NCBI RefSeq assembly: GCF_900143695.1 | Contig: NZ_FRFE01000008.1 | Span: 1-64,000 of the forward strand | Direction: 5' to 3' | DNA length: 64,000 bases | DNA from: Desulfopila aestuarii DSM 18488 | GTDB lineage: Bacteria > Desulfobacterota > Desulfobulbia > Desulfobulbales > Desulfocapsaceae | Shown here: positions 1-10,137 of the stretch, in pieces | Position numbering within the stretch: the first letter of the stretch is position 1 | How the letters are laid out: every line of letters starts with the position of its first letter | Position numbers and translations under genes: made by a program | The notes under the pieces: generated by a model | The model's input: the letters and a program-made list of their open reading frames with translations, nothing else | Told to the model about the DNA's origin: nothing | Database searches by the model: none

Positions 1-285
1 ATGGATGCGGCCTACGACGCCAAGCGAATCGAAGAGATCAGCCGGGGCTTTGGACATGTCCCTATCATCGATAAAAATGGACGTGGAAAAGATGTCTTAC
101 CTATGGCTCCTCACGAAGCGGAGCGCTATAAAATTCGATCCAGCGTTGAACGGGCAAACAGCCGATTGAAAGAAGATTTTGGTGCCAACAACGTCATGGT
201 CAAGGGGCACGCGAAGGTGTCTCTCCACTTGATGTTTGGAGTTATCACCTTATTTTCAGATCAACTTTTACGGCTGCTTGGTTAG
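1..285 (+). CDS. IS4/IS5-type DDE transposase, C-terminal part (cut by window edge)
   Basis: This is the C-terminal end of a cut-and-paste transposase. The 94 visible residues open with the DAAYD segment, which looks like the second catalytic Asp region. They continue to YKIRSSVERANSRLK (codons 43-57), which fits the Y-x2-R-x3-E-x6-K signature around the catalytic Glu of IS4-related transposases. The ATG at base 1 is probably an internal Met, and the true start lies left of the window. The reading frame stops at 283-285 and runs straight into a chemotaxis-type gene that lacks its own N-terminus, so the element appears to have inserted into that gene. The exact IS family (IS4, IS5 or IS1182) cannot be fixed from this fragment. 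Confidence 0.8.
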   Translation: MDAAYDAKRIEEISRGFGHVPIIDKNGRGKDVLPMAPHEAERYKIRSSVERANSRLKEDFGANNVMVKGHAKVSLHLMFGVITLFSDQLLRLLG

Positions 286-2995
286 GTTGTCAAAGATCTA
301 TTTGTGGCCACAGTGCAAAGCCTCACGCTCTGGTCATTTTGCAAGAGGCTCAATAACCAATGATTGCCTCACTCTTTCTGGGCTTGATGAAAAGACATTA
401 GCGCAAAACCTGATCGACACGTTTCTCAGCTCCCTTGCAAACGATCGGGCAGAACAGGCCATCGGCATCATCCTTTCAGGAACCGGATCGGACGGAACAC
501 GCGGCGTAAGAAACCTTAAAAGCCGGGGCAGCCTGATACTGGTACAGGAGCCCTCTACAGCTAAATATGAGAGCATGCCCCAAAGCGCTGTCGATACAGG
601 GCTGGTTGACTACATTTTACCGCCTGAGAAAATGCCTCTTCAAATCGTCCGTTATGTCAACAATGGACGAAACGTGCTCATCAGCGGCCACCAGAAGGAT
701 ATGGAACACGCTGACGAGATAGTGATCAGGATTATTGAAATTCTCAGAAGCGCAATAGATCATGATTTTTCCCGTTACAAGAAAAATACGATAATCCGGC
801 GTATTGAACGGCGAATGGCGGTGCTCGGCCTCACCAGTTCTGAGCAATACATGTCTGTTCTGGAAAATTCAAAGCATGAAACTTCTATCCTGTTCAAGGA
901 ACTGCTCATCGGTGTCACCTCTTTCTTCCGGGACTCGGAAGCCTATGCGATCCTCAAGGACAAATATCTCCCCGAGCTTCTAAGAGAAAGAGAACAGGAC
1001 AAATCGATCAGGGTCTGGATACCGGCCTGCAGCACGGGAGAAGAAGCATACTCCGTGGCCATCATGCTTTCAGAATGCGTCAAACAACTGGACAAACATT
1101 ACGATATTCAGATTTTTGCCACCGATCTTGATGCCAGGGCAATTGAAACGGCAAGAGCTGGTTTGTACCCCGAATCGATCTCCGGACATGTCAGTCCGGA
1201 ACGCCTTAATGCGTTTTTTGACAAAAAGGACAACGCCTATCAGGTTAAAAAGAGCCTCAGGGAAATGATTACCTTCGCACAGCAGAATATCATCAAGGAC
1301 CCCCCATTCACCAAGATTGATATACTCTGCTGTCGCAATCTCCTCATTTACTTCAGTTCTGAACTGCAGAAGCAACTGATCCCGTTGTTTCACTACAGCC
1401 TGAATAAATCAGGCATCCTCTTTATCGGCACCTCTGAAACCATTGGCATTTTCCACGACCTTTTCTCTTCACTTGATAAAAAATATAAAATATTCAAAAA
1501 GATAGATGCAGCACCCTTCCCACATCCTCTTCTACAATTCCCCAACAGTAATCCGGTCCCCAGAATGCGAGACAAAAAAATATCGAAATCAAGCCAACCA
1601 CTCAAAAATACCAGTACGGCAAAAATGCTGAAAATGATCCTCGCACAGTCTGATATAACGTCTTGCGTCATAACGGATGATGCTGCAGAAATACAGTTCA
1701 TTCATGGTCGAACCAGTCAGTATCTTGAGCTTGCTGAAGGGAAAGCCTCTATGAATCTGCTCAAGATGGCTCGTCATGACATCAGGCAAGGATTGGCCAA
1801 AGCATATCACACAGCCAAAGGTGAAGGACACGAATGCCGGACAGAAGTCCTGTGCCGCCAGGCAGACAACATCCGTGAACAAGTCAATATTGTTGTACGT
1901 CCCTTGACTGACTCAGAATTCGGTAAAGGCCTGATGCTGGTTATTTTTGAAACAGTTGTTATTGAGTCTGCCAAAGACAACGGCGAGATACCAGCATTGC
2001 CGCAAGTAAATAGCAACAGCGACGAGGCGAAACGTCTGAAGGAGAAATTGCGCATCACGCAAAAAAATCTCAAAACCACCATAGAAGAGCTGGAGCTGTC
2101 AAACGAGGAACTGAAATCGACTAACGAAGAGTTACAGTCGACCAACGAGGAACTGCAGAGCAGCAATGAAGAACTGGAAACATCAAAGGAAGAACTGCAA
2201 TCGTTAAATGAAGAATCCGTTACCGTCAATACCGAATTACAAAAACGGATAGAAGAACTTGTCACGGCTAACGATGACATTCAACATTTGCTGGAATCAA
2301 CCAGCGTTGCCTCGATATTCCTTGACAATCAATTCAATATCAGAAGATTCACCACGAGCGTCAGGAACATCTTTCCCCTGACCGATTCAGATGTTGGCCG
2401 ACCGATAGCACATTTCGCCTGTTCCCTGGAGAATGCCAACATCCTGAGCCATGCCAAAAGCGTACAGAAGTCGCTACAAACAAAAACAATCCATTTGCCA
2501 GACCAAAAAGGTAATATCTACCGCATGCGTCTCCGGCCTTTCCGCACAGTAAATAATGTAATCGATGGCATTGTCATTACCTTCGAAGATATCACTGAAT
2601 TGAATCATCTCAAAGAAAAGTCCTCACGCCTTAAGGAAAACACCAATCGTCTTGCCGTTGTGGTAAAAGATGCCTATGATGCTGTCACATTACAAGATCC
2701 GGATGGCAACATCCTCGCCTGGAACAATGCGGCTGAGCAGCTCTATGGAATTGCGGAGCAAAACGCCCTGAAAATGAATATCCGTCAGGTCATCCCTCAA
2801 CACCTGCACGGAAACACTCATGAACTGTATCGAAAACTCCAACATGAGGATGTCCGGGCTCTGCCTGTTGAGCGCATCGGCAACAATGGACAACACATTC
2901 TTGTTGCCCTTACCGTCACACGGCTACTCGATCAGCATGGAAAAGTGCAATACCTGGCAACAACGGAGAAATGCCTGAAGACACTCTCCACGTAA
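236..2995 (+). CDS. N-terminally truncated CheB-CheR-PAS chemotaxis-type protein (disrupted by IS)
   Basis: Fusion of a CheB methylesterase domain, a CheR methyltransferase domain, a coiled coil and PAS domains. CheB similarity begins only near codon 58. The catalytic Asp region ILSGTGSDGTRG (Asp86) is present, but the upstream part that should carry the catalytic Ser and His is missing. CheR covers about codons 152-425, including the SAM-binding PACSTGEEAYS segment and CCRNLLIYF. A coiled coil made of repeated NEEL units (about 615-685) leads to PAS-like regions at about 690-800 and 810-915. The first 50 bases overlap the transposase in another frame, so the first 20-45 codons are IS-derived. 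The next in-frame ATG is at 572. Methylesterase activity is therefore expected to be lost, while CheR and PAS might still be expressed. A hybrid kinase follows 56 bp downstream and may have been its partner. Confidence 0.75.
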   Translation: MELSPYFQINFYGCLVRLSKIYLWPQCKASRSGHFARGSITNDCLTLSGLDEKTLAQNLIDTFLSSLANDRAEQAIGIILSGTGSDGTRGVRNLKSRGSLILVQEPSTAKYESMPQSAVDTGLVDYILPPEKMPLQIVRYVNNGRNVLISGHQKDMEHADEIVIRIIEILRSAIDHDFSRYKKNTIIRRIERRMAVLGLTSSEQYMSVLENSKHETSILFKELLIGVTSFFRDSEAYAILKDKYLPELLREREQDKSIRVWIPACSTGEEAYSVAIMLSECVKQLDKHYDIQIFATDLDARAIETARAGLYPESISGHVSPERLNAFFDKKDNAYQVKKSLREMITFAQQNIIKDPPFTKIDILCCRNLLIYFSSELQKQLIPLFHYSLNKSGILFIGTSETIGIFHDLFSSLDKKYKIFKKIDAAPFPHPLLQFPNSNPVPRMRDKKISKSSQPLKNTSTAKMLKMILAQSDITSCVITDDAAEIQFIHGRTSQYLELAEGKASMNLLKMARHDIRQGLAKAYHTAKGEGHECRTEVLCRQADNIREQVNIVVRPLTDSEFGKGLMLVIFETVVIESAKDNGEIPALPQVNSNSDEAKRLKEKLRITQKNLKTTIEELELSNEELKSTNEELQSTNEELQSSNEELETSKEELQSLNEESVTVNTELQKRIEELVTANDDIQHLLESTSVASIFLDNQFNIRRFTTSVRNIFPLTDSDVGRPIAHFACSLENANILSHAKSVQKSLQTKTIHLPDQKGNIYRMRLRPFRTVNNVIDGIVITFEDITELNHLKEKSSRLKENTNRLAVVVKDAYDAVTLQDPDGNILAWNNAAEQLYGIAEQNALKMNIRQVIPQHLHGNTHELYRKLQHEDVRALPVERIGNNGQHILVALTVTRLLDQHGKVQYLATTEKCLKTLST

Positions 2996-3051
2996 ACTAC
3001 TGCCGGTGCAATACAGAGCCGGTATAAAAAATATACATACAGATAAAACGA

Positions 3052-5130
3052 ATGCCGTTCACTTATTCCAATACTGATTTTGCACAATTACGAGACCGGG
3101 CGGAAAAGTGGTTGAAGCAAAATGGTGACCAATCGCTGCCGAAACTGCAGATAGACGATGTAATGCAGCTCAACAAGGAACTGCAGACCCACGTGATTGA
3201 GCTTGAACTCCAGAATGAGGACCTACGCCTTGCCCAAAGCGACCTTGTACGTTCACAGAAACGGTACGCATGTCTTTACAATTTTGCTCCGGCAGGATAC
3301 CTGACAATCAAGCAGACCGGACTCATCTGTGAGGCAAATTTCACCATTGCCGAAATGCTTGGTCTGACACGGCATGAGTTGCTGGGTTACCCATTCTTTC
3401 GGCTTATCCATGACAAAGACCAGAAAACTTACCAGACCTTTCGAAAAATGCTCATGATATCGAGTAAAAAACAAAGGTGTGAGTTGCGCGTATTTAAGGC
3501 GGACGGCTCCTTGCTTCACGTTCTTCTCGAAGGAAAGATCAATCTGGATATAGACGGCAACAGCGAAGACTTCCGTGCGACAATAATTGATATTTCAGAT
3601 CGAAAAGTTCTTGAGACCCGTCTACTGCAGAGTAGGGACGAATGGTGTGCCACATTTGATGCCATGGACGACGGCGTTGTCCTTCTGGACGAGCACTGCC
3701 AGGTTCTTCGTGCCAACAGGGCGGCTCAGACATTATTGGAACAAGGGCTCGATCCCGGTGAAGGTGCACTCTGCCATAAAATTTTGTATGGCAGCGACGG
3801 TCACTGCTGTAATTGTCCAGGAACCTCGCCGGATTCGGAAGAGATCCCTGCCACCGCGACCACCACCCTCGATAAATCGGGAAAAACGCTCCTGATATCC
3901 TGCTCTTCTCTTGCCGCCGAAAGCAGAACTCCAGCAAGAGTTATCCTGGTTATCAAGGACATAACGATACAGAAGCAAATTGAACGAGAACTCCTGCAAA
4001 GCCAGAAAATGGAAGCACTAGGCACGCTCGCCGGAGGAATTGCTCACGATTTCAACAATATACTTACAGCAATTCTCGGTTACGCCGATATTGTCTGCGC
4101 AACCAAATCAGTGCCAGAAGAATCCAGAAATCATGCTCAGGAAATAGTTCAAGCCGCCCACAGAGCAAAAGAGCTCATCCGGCAGATAAGAAGCTTCAGT
4201 CATAAAGAGCAGCTTACCAAATCACCACTGGACATCTCCCCGGTCATCAAAGAGGCCATGAAACTGATGCGAGCCTCCATACCTGTCAGCGTTGCCATTC
4301 GTGAAAATGTGGCCCCCGACTGTGGCTTAGTCCTGGCCAACCCCATAAACATCCATCAGATTATCGTCAACCTCTGCACCAATGCCGTTCATGCAATGGG
4401 GGAGAAGAGAGGTGTGCTGACCATTTCCCTCAGGAAAGCGCTCCCCCCCACAGAGTTCATCCCCAACCTGCAAGACGCTGGTAGAGCATATGTCGAACTG
4501 CAGGTCACTGATACGGGATGTGGCATCGAGCAGGATGCAATTCACCATATTTTTGAACCGTACTTCACCACCAAAAACTTCGAATTGGGAAGCGGCATAG
4601 GGTTAGCCGTTGTCAAATCGATAGTCAGCAATTGCGGCGGGTTCATCCATGTAGAAAGTGAACCCGACAGTGGAACAACCTTTCGGGTTTATTTACCGAT
4701 CATCCTTGACGCCAGTGCAAATGACACCCCAGTACGGAAAACAGATGCACCTCGCGGCAATGAACGTATTCTTGTTGTTGACGACGAAACAAGCATCGTC
4801 AATCTCTACGCACTCGCTCTAAACCAATTAGGCTATACCGTCATCGGCCATACCAGTAGCGAGGAAGCCCTTCAATGTTTTCAAAAAGCACCCCACGATT
4901 ATGACCTTGTGATAACCGATTATTCAATGCCGCAGCTTTCCGGTCTGGATCTGACCTCAAAACTGCTTGAGCTCCGCCCTGAGCTGCCAGTGCTGATTTG
5001 CACCGGGTATCAAGCAAAGATGTCGAGACAGGAAATGCTAAAGCTTGGGGTAGCGCAAGTGTTGACAAAACCTATCAGTAGAATGATGCTTGCCGAAACA
5101 ATCCGGGAAATTTTTGATGAAAAAAAGTGA
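3052..5130 (+). CDS. PAS-PAS hybrid histidine kinase with C-terminal receiver
   Basis: Soluble hybrid sensor kinase of 692 residues with no membrane segment. A short helical region (about 35-70) precedes PAS1 (about 75-190) and PAS2 (about 200-310). PAS2 contains a cysteine cluster, CHK followed by CCNCP (codons 241-257), which could hold a metal or respond to redox. The HisKA box IAHDFNN has its phospho-acceptor at His332. The HATPase follows with N box (NLCTNAVHAM), DTGCG and GSGIGL motifs. A receiver domain ends the protein with predicted phosphorylation site Asp623 (VITDYSMP) and the conserved Lys in LTKP. It lies directly downstream of the broken CheB-CheR-PAS gene on the same strand. 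The domain calls are clear, but the signal sensed is unknown. Confidence 0.9.
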   Translation: MPFTYSNTDFAQLRDRAEKWLKQNGDQSLPKLQIDDVMQLNKELQTHVIELELQNEDLRLAQSDLVRSQKRYACLYNFAPAGYLTIKQTGLICEANFTIAEMLGLTRHELLGYPFFRLIHDKDQKTYQTFRKMLMISSKKQRCELRVFKADGSLLHVLLEGKINLDIDGNSEDFRATIIDISDRKVLETRLLQSRDEWCATFDAMDDGVVLLDEHCQVLRANRAAQTLLEQGLDPGEGALCHKILYGSDGHCCNCPGTSPDSEEIPATATTTLDKSGKTLLISCSSLAAESRTPARVILVIKDITIQKQIERELLQSQKMEALGTLAGGIAHDFNNILTAILGYADIVCATKSVPEESRNHAQEIVQAAHRAKELIRQIRSFSHKEQLTKSPLDISPVIKEAMKLMRASIPVSVAIRENVAPDCGLVLANPINIHQIIVNLCTNAVHAMGEKRGVLTISLRKALPPTEFIPNLQDAGRAYVELQVTDTGCGIEQDAIHHIFEPYFTTKNFELGSGIGLAVVKSIVSNCGGFIHVESEPDSGTTFRVYLPIILDASANDTPVRKTDAPRGNERILVVDDETSIVNLYALALNQLGYTVIGHTSSEEALQCFQKAPHDYDLVITDYSMPQLSGLDLTSKLLELRPELPVLICTGYQAKMSRQEMLKLGVAQVLTKPISRMMLAETIREIFDEKK

Positions 5131-5341
5131 ACTCAATACGCGCACAATGACTCTCTTTCGTTTTCCAGCACGTATTTGCTTTAGTCCGGTCCACGGAGAT
5201 ATCAATGATCATAATGGGTTGCCAGACGGCAATACGATTGCAGCAACCTTTGAAAAAACCGGATTCCACCGGCAATGAACATATGTCTGACAAAGACAAG
5301 GGAATCGGCTCAACAGCCGCCCCAAAAGGTTAGGCTATCGA

Positions 5342-5680
5342 TCAGGTTTCCTGGTGGGCAATACCCTTTTTGGCCATGATTCGTGCCAGTGTGGCCTGAA
5401 TCTCGGATGTGACGTCCAAAAACTGGATGCCCACACCTTTGCCATCACTTCTGACAATAGTACCTTCGACATCCACTCTTTCCATCTCGAGCCCTTCTCC
5501 GATGGTCAACTGGAAACGACATTTTTGACCAACGGGAAATGTATGGGGAATAGGGAAATAACAGCCTCCCATGCTCAGGTCAGTAATTGATCCCTCATGC
5601 CGCATATCGACCTGGTAGAGAAACAGACTGGCCGGCACATCAAGACGAATGCGGGTAAACGCCCTTCTCTCACGTGTCAA
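5342..5680 (-). CDS. PilZ domain protein (probable c-di-GMP receptor)
   Basis: A 112-residue stand-alone PilZ protein. The two conserved c-di-GMP contact motifs are visible: RRAFTR near the N-terminus (RxxxR) and DLSMGG (D/NxSxxG) about 30 residues later. Stand-alone PilZ proteins usually relay c-di-GMP levels to motility, exopolysaccharide or signalling partners. The start is TTG at 5680, chosen because GGAGG sits about 7 bases upstream in the 20-bp gap after the REC-PAS-kinase-REC gene. This spacing implies it is the last gene of the minus-strand signalling operon. Which protein it contacts cannot be told from sequence. Confidence 0.88.
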   Translation of the reverse strand: MTRERRAFTRIRLDVPASLFLYQVDMRHEGSITDLSMGGCYFPIPHTFPVGQKCRFQLTIGEGLEMERVDVEGTIVRSDGKGVGIQFLDVTSEIQATLARIMAKKGIAHQET

Positions 5681-5700
5681 TTCAGGCCTCCGATACAGGT

Positions 5701-7614
5701 TTAATTTAGCGTCAGGGTCTGCTGGATAGCGGCACTGATTCTGGCAAGTGTTACTGGCTTTTCGAGAAAAAGCGAAACCCCGAGGTTCCGGGTTTTTTCG
5801 ATCTCTTCACGTTTTGCATAACCACTCACCACTATGGCTTTCTGCGCCGGGTTGTCTTTGAAAATGGTTTCAAGAGTTTCCCGGCCATTTAATCCCTTGC
5901 CCATAATCATGTCCATCAATAGCAGATCGACAGGTTCATTCTTGACGAAATCTATCGCTGCCTCACCACTGGTTACCGAATAGGTGCTATAGCCAAGACC
6001 GGAAAGGGCAATCTCCAAGACTTCGTTTTGCTCTGCCTGATCATCGACGATAAGAATCCTCTCCCCACGGCCTCTACCAACCGGTTCACCAGCAGGAAGA
6101 TCAACTTGACAAATCTGGTCACGAGTTGCCGGCAGATAAATCTCAAACATCGCACCGGGTGCGTTGTCCTTCACCTCTATCCAGCCACCATGATCCTGAA
6201 CGATATTCCAGACCACCGACAGCCCGAGACCGGTGCCGCTCTTGCCCATCACCTTGGTGGAATAGAACGGATTAAAGATATGATCAATGTCTTTATCATC
6301 TATGCCCGGACCAGTATCCGCCACAACCAGCTTGACGTACTCATCTCCTTGCGCCTGATCATTTGTGTCGCGCATGGGATGGTTGAAATGACAATTTTCC
6401 GTACTGATGCGCACAACACCGTTTTCCTGTACCGCCTCTACCGCATTGCCTATGAGGTTCAATAATACCTTGTGAATATGCGGGGTCGAGCAACAGACAT
6501 TCCAGATGTCCATGCGAAGCGAGGTCTCTATGGCAACATCGGAATACAGGGCCAGCCGTTCACCATGCTCGAGTGAGCTCAGGTACTGCACAACCAGATC
6601 ATTGATATTTTCAACGGTTTTCTGTTGTGTTTTGCCTCTGGTAATCGCCACCAGATCGGAAACCACTGCCGCCGCCCGTTTACCCGCTGACTGGATCTTT
6701 TGAATCTGTTCATAATGTTTGTCCGACTTGTCCATCTGCATTAAGAGCAGATCGGGATAGCTGACAATACCGGTCAGGATGTTGTTTAAATCATGGGCCA
6801 CCTGTCCTGCCATCAGACCTAGGGCGTTTAGTTTGTTTGCCTCGGCGAGTTTTTTCTGTAATTCGAGATTTTCCTGCTCGGCTCTGATTCGTTCAGTGAG
6901 GTCCCGTACCACCAGCACCTTCACTGGCTTGCCATTATAATCCATGCTGCAAAATCGGATCTCGACCGGCAACGCAGTTCCATCCTTTTTTCGGCCTTTG
7001 CCAGTGCAAGAGACACCGGCAGAGACAAGGCCGTTCTCAGCGGACTTTTTCACAGTCTCGCTTGCCAGCAGATCCTCAACCCGTAGTCCTGCCTTCAGAT
7101 CATCCTGACCATAGCCAAACATTTCCAGAAATGGCTTGTTCGCCTCAACAATTATGCCCGATTCATGGAAGGCGACTCCTTCCCAGGCCGCCTCTGCCAG
7201 TAGCCTGAACTTTTGCTCACTACTGGCAAGTGCATCTTTCAGCCGATGATGCTCTATCCCCTTCTCCAGGGTTTTCAGCAGTAACTCATGATTGAGCGGC
7301 TTGGTCAGAAAGTCATATGCCCCCTGCTTCATTGCCTCGACCGCCGTTTCAACCGTACGGATACCCGTCAGCATGATGACAGCGGTTTGAACACAGGACT
7401 TCTTGATATAGCCGGCAATGTCACAACCCGACATATCCGGCAGGGCAACGTCAAGCAGAGCCAGGTCAAAAGTATGTTTTTTCAGCAGTTCCACCGCTTC
7501 CGTTCCGGTAAGCGCTTTTTTGCATACGTAACCGTAATGACCGAGAATACTCTCAAGACTATCCACAAATCTTGGTTCATCATCCACCAGCAGGATATGG
7601 GGGTTCGCGCTCAT
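5701..7614 (-). CDS. REC-PAS-histidine kinase-REC hybrid signalling protein
   Basis: Soluble 637-residue hybrid kinase flanked by two receiver domains. REC1 spans about 5-120 (acidic pair DDE near residue 11, phospho-acceptor Asp55 in LALLDVALPD, Lys in LTKP). PAS spans about 130-245, HisKA has VAHDLNN (His274), and the HATPase has NLIGNAVEAV, DTGPGI and GTGLGL motifs. REC2 starts near 515 with ERILIVDDQ and has Asp568 in LLLMDMIMG followed by a GLNG insertion. It sits 9 bp downstream of the HDOD-GAF kinase and 20 bp upstream of pilZ, so these three are probably co-transcribed. An N-terminal receiver suggests it is both a target and a source of phosphoryl groups. The output is unknown, since no DNA-binding domain is present in the cluster. 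Confidence 0.9.
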   Translation of the reverse strand: MSANPHILLVDDEPRFVDSLESILGHYGYVCKKALTGTEAVELLKKHTFDLALLDVALPDMSGCDIAGYIKKSCVQTAVIMLTGIRTVETAVEAMKQGAYDFLTKPLNHELLLKTLEKGIEHHRLKDALASSEQKFRLLAEAAWEGVAFHESGIIVEANKPFLEMFGYGQDDLKAGLRVEDLLASETVKKSAENGLVSAGVSCTGKGRKKDGTALPVEIRFCSMDYNGKPVKVLVVRDLTERIRAEQENLELQKKLAEANKLNALGLMAGQVAHDLNNILTGIVSYPDLLLMQMDKSDKHYEQIQKIQSAGKRAAAVVSDLVAITRGKTQQKTVENINDLVVQYLSSLEHGERLALYSDVAIETSLRMDIWNVCCSTPHIHKVLLNLIGNAVEAVQENGVVRISTENCHFNHPMRDTNDQAQGDEYVKLVVADTGPGIDDKDIDHIFNPFYSTKVMGKSGTGLGLSVVWNIVQDHGGWIEVKDNAPGAMFEIYLPATRDQICQVDLPAGEPVGRGRGERILIVDDQAEQNEVLEIALSGLGYSTYSVTSGEAAIDFVKNEPVDLLLMDMIMGKGLNGRETLETIFKDNPAQKAIVVSGYAKREEIEKTRNLGVSLFLEKPVTLARISAAIQQTLTLN

Positions 7615-7623
7615 AATACTCCG

Positions 7624-9864
7624 TTACGAAAAACCTTCCGGCAGAACACCGGGGAGGTAGATGGTAAAGGTGGTTCCCTCTGCCGGACTGCTAAGGCAGG
7701 AAAGTTTACCGCCGATATCCTTCACAACCTTCTGCACAATTGACAGGCCCAGACCGGAGTGACCGTTCTGTTTGGTTGTGATAAACGGCTTATAGAGATT
7801 TTGCATCACTTGTTCCGGCAAACCCGGCCCGGAATCAGCTACAATCACTTCGACACCACCAGAATCGCCGACGCCTTCCGGCTGCGATTTTCGGGTTCGG
7901 ACAATAACCCTGCCACCATCCGGCATGGCCTCCGCCGCGTTTTTCAACAGGTTGATCAAAACCTGCTTAACGGCATCCTTCGAGGTGGTGAGCAAAGGTA
8001 GCTCCGTCCCGGGAATAAACGAGACAGTGGGACCATTTCCATTAAAGAGCGAAGGTTTGGCGATCTGGATGATGTCCCGAACCACCGCATTCACATCAAG
8101 CGGCTCAAACCGGGAAAAGGGCGCCTGAGAATACATCTCCATCTGGCCGACCATGCTCGATATACGTTGAATTTCCTCGTCGATAATGGCCAGTTCATTC
8201 AGCACATCCGTCTCACCGGTAAGCTTCAATCTGAGCGTCACTAAATAGTTACCGACAATACCGAGCGGGTTATTGATCTCATGGGCCAGTTTTCGTGCAG
8301 TGGTGGCAATGGCCTCCATCCGTTCACGGTTGAGCGCCTCTGCTTTCAGGATCTTCTCCTGTTCAACATAGAGCCTGAGCGCCACTTGCTGGACAATAAT
8401 CATGACCAGTCGCCGGTCATCTTCGGTGAGGAGATCCCAGCCATCAGGCAACCCCAACACAACCACACCCACCGCCCTGTTGTCGACAACCAGCGGCACC
8501 GGATATGCTCTGTCACTGCCCAACACCGCGAGGATCTGCTGATCGGCAATGCTTGCCCCATTGCGATCCCGGGTAATATAGCCCGGTTGCCGCTTCTCCA
8601 TATACGCTGACACAATCTGACTTGCACTCTGACGTAACGGAAAAGAGAGCCCCTGGCTGACATGGCGCAGAATACCGGCCTCTGATACCTGACAGCGTAG
8701 CAGCACTCCTTCACGATCCGGCAGGAAGAACAATACACTATGAATATCAAAAAGGATGACCATCGCCTTTTCAAAGGCCGCGAGAATGGCGTCGGTCCCT
8801 TCCGCCTGCATGAGATCTTCCTGGAAGGTCGACAACAGTGACATGTTGCGTACCCGGGCAGCAACCGTTGCCCGCATCAACTGTGCATGATCATGATGGG
8901 CAGTATCTTTTACTATTGTGTCACGATCTCCACCACTTGCTGCGAGTTCCTGCCCGCTTGCACTGACTGGAGCAATTGCGGGAGGACTCACATGAATCCC
9001 CATGCTCACCGCAACTTGTGCCACTTCTTCGGACGAACTCTCAACACAACTTGAAATATCGGGATGTTCATCACCGAAAAGCGCAAGCGGAACGCCATTC
9101 AGCTGGCTTTCATCCTGGCCACTGTTCGCCAGCAGATTGGCAAGATAGACAATTTTGACCAGTGGAAAGGCCTCGCCCACCTGGTCGAGCGGTTCATGAT
9201 GATACTCAATAGCATCGGCCACCAGAGACCCCAAGTTCCACTGCCGTACCAGCCAGGCACCAGCCTCACAATGATGCAGGCCAGTTGTTTCCATTTCAAG
9301 CTGCAGTTTATCCTCTCCATGCAGGTCCTGGAGCTTCTGAACCGGATAAACTTCTGAAAACGCGGAAGCCAGAAGTCGTTTGCCGATGTCATGGAGCAAA
9401 CCGGCCAGATAGGCTTCGTCGGCATTGCACCCGCCAAAGGCCAGCGCAATCCGCCGGGCAATGGTTGCCGTCAACAGCGAATGATACCAGAACCTGCCGC
9501 TATCGCTGGCAGAAGTCCCACTCACCTTTTTTTCTTCAAACACCTGGTGAACAGAGGTGGTCACCGCGAGATTTTTTACTGTATTGGCGCCAAGATAAAT
9601 AACAGCCTGCTCTATACCGCCAAACGAATGCCGGCACCCATAGTAGGCTGAATTGACGAGCTGCAACACTCGGAGGCTTAAGGCGGGATCCCGGCTGATG
9701 ATATCAGCAATATCAGAAATGGAACAATCCTGATCCTCGCAAGCGGCGAGAAGACTCAGGAGGACTTCCGGCAAAACGGGCAGCTTTCCGGAACTTTCTA
9801 ACTGTGTATAGACACTGTCTTTGCTCATCATATTATAAACCCGTGAATTCATATTTGAATTCAC
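7624..9864 (-). CDS. HDOD-GAF sensor histidine kinase
   Basis: A 746-residue cytoplasmic kinase. The HDOD domain (about 25-235) keeps an HD-like pair in LLHDIGKR (His158-Asp159) and has the SRDPALSLRVLQLVNSAYYG signature region. A GAF domain follows at about 340-500. HisKA has LAHEINNPLG with acceptor His528, and the HATPase has NLLKNAAEAMPDGG, DSGPGL and GLGLSIV. There is no receiver, so it must hand its phosphoryl group to another protein; the neighbouring REC-containing kinase, 9 bp downstream, is the obvious candidate. The start is uncertain: GTG at 9864 gives the longest frame, but no good ribosome site is seen there or at the alternative ATGs at 9852 and 9831. Confidence 0.87.
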   Translation of the reverse strand: MNSNMNSRVYNMMSKDSVYTQLESSGKLPVLPEVLLSLLAACEDQDCSISDIADIISRDPALSLRVLQLVNSAYYGCRHSFGGIEQAVIYLGANTVKNLAVTTSVHQVFEEKKVSGTSASDSGRFWYHSLLTATIARRIALAFGGCNADEAYLAGLLHDIGKRLLASAFSEVYPVQKLQDLHGEDKLQLEMETTGLHHCEAGAWLVRQWNLGSLVADAIEYHHEPLDQVGEAFPLVKIVYLANLLANSGQDESQLNGVPLALFGDEHPDISSCVESSSEEVAQVAVSMGIHVSPPAIAPVSASGQELAASGGDRDTIVKDTAHHDHAQLMRATVAARVRNMSLLSTFQEDLMQAEGTDAILAAFEKAMVILFDIHSVLFFLPDREGVLLRCQVSEAGILRHVSQGLSFPLRQSASQIVSAYMEKRQPGYITRDRNGASIADQQILAVLGSDRAYPVPLVVDNRAVGVVVLGLPDGWDLLTEDDRRLVMIIVQQVALRLYVEQEKILKAEALNRERMEAIATTARKLAHEINNPLGIVGNYLVTLRLKLTGETDVLNELAIIDEEIQRISSMVGQMEMYSQAPFSRFEPLDVNAVVRDIIQIAKPSLFNGNGPTVSFIPGTELPLLTTSKDAVKQVLINLLKNAAEAMPDGGRVIVRTRKSQPEGVGDSGGVEVIVADSGPGLPEQVMQNLYKPFITTKQNGHSGLGLSIVQKVVKDIGGKLSCLSSPAEGTTFTIYLPGVLPEGFS

Positions 9865-10137
9865 TACAACAACAATATAACACGGGTCAAAGGACTACCC
9901 AACGAGGTCGATATCCTGCAAGTGAAAAAACAAAAAGGTCGCTGTTTTCAAGCCTTCCAAGCAACATATCATCGTTACATGAAATACCATTTACATAGGA
10001 TTTTACAATGAGTTTTTCCCCACCTACTGTTTTTTTATATATTCCTAACAATGCGAAGATGCAGATCTTTTAAACCATTCTTTGATATGTGGCTCGTCAC
10101 CTCTTGCGAATTCTACAACAAACAGCTCGGTACAGGT

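Noticed and set aside
1807-2280. A 157-codon minus-strand frame rich in serine
   Set aside because: It is the antisense shadow of the repeated NEEL coiled coil in the CheB-CheR-PAS gene; codon bias creates it and it has no ribosome site.
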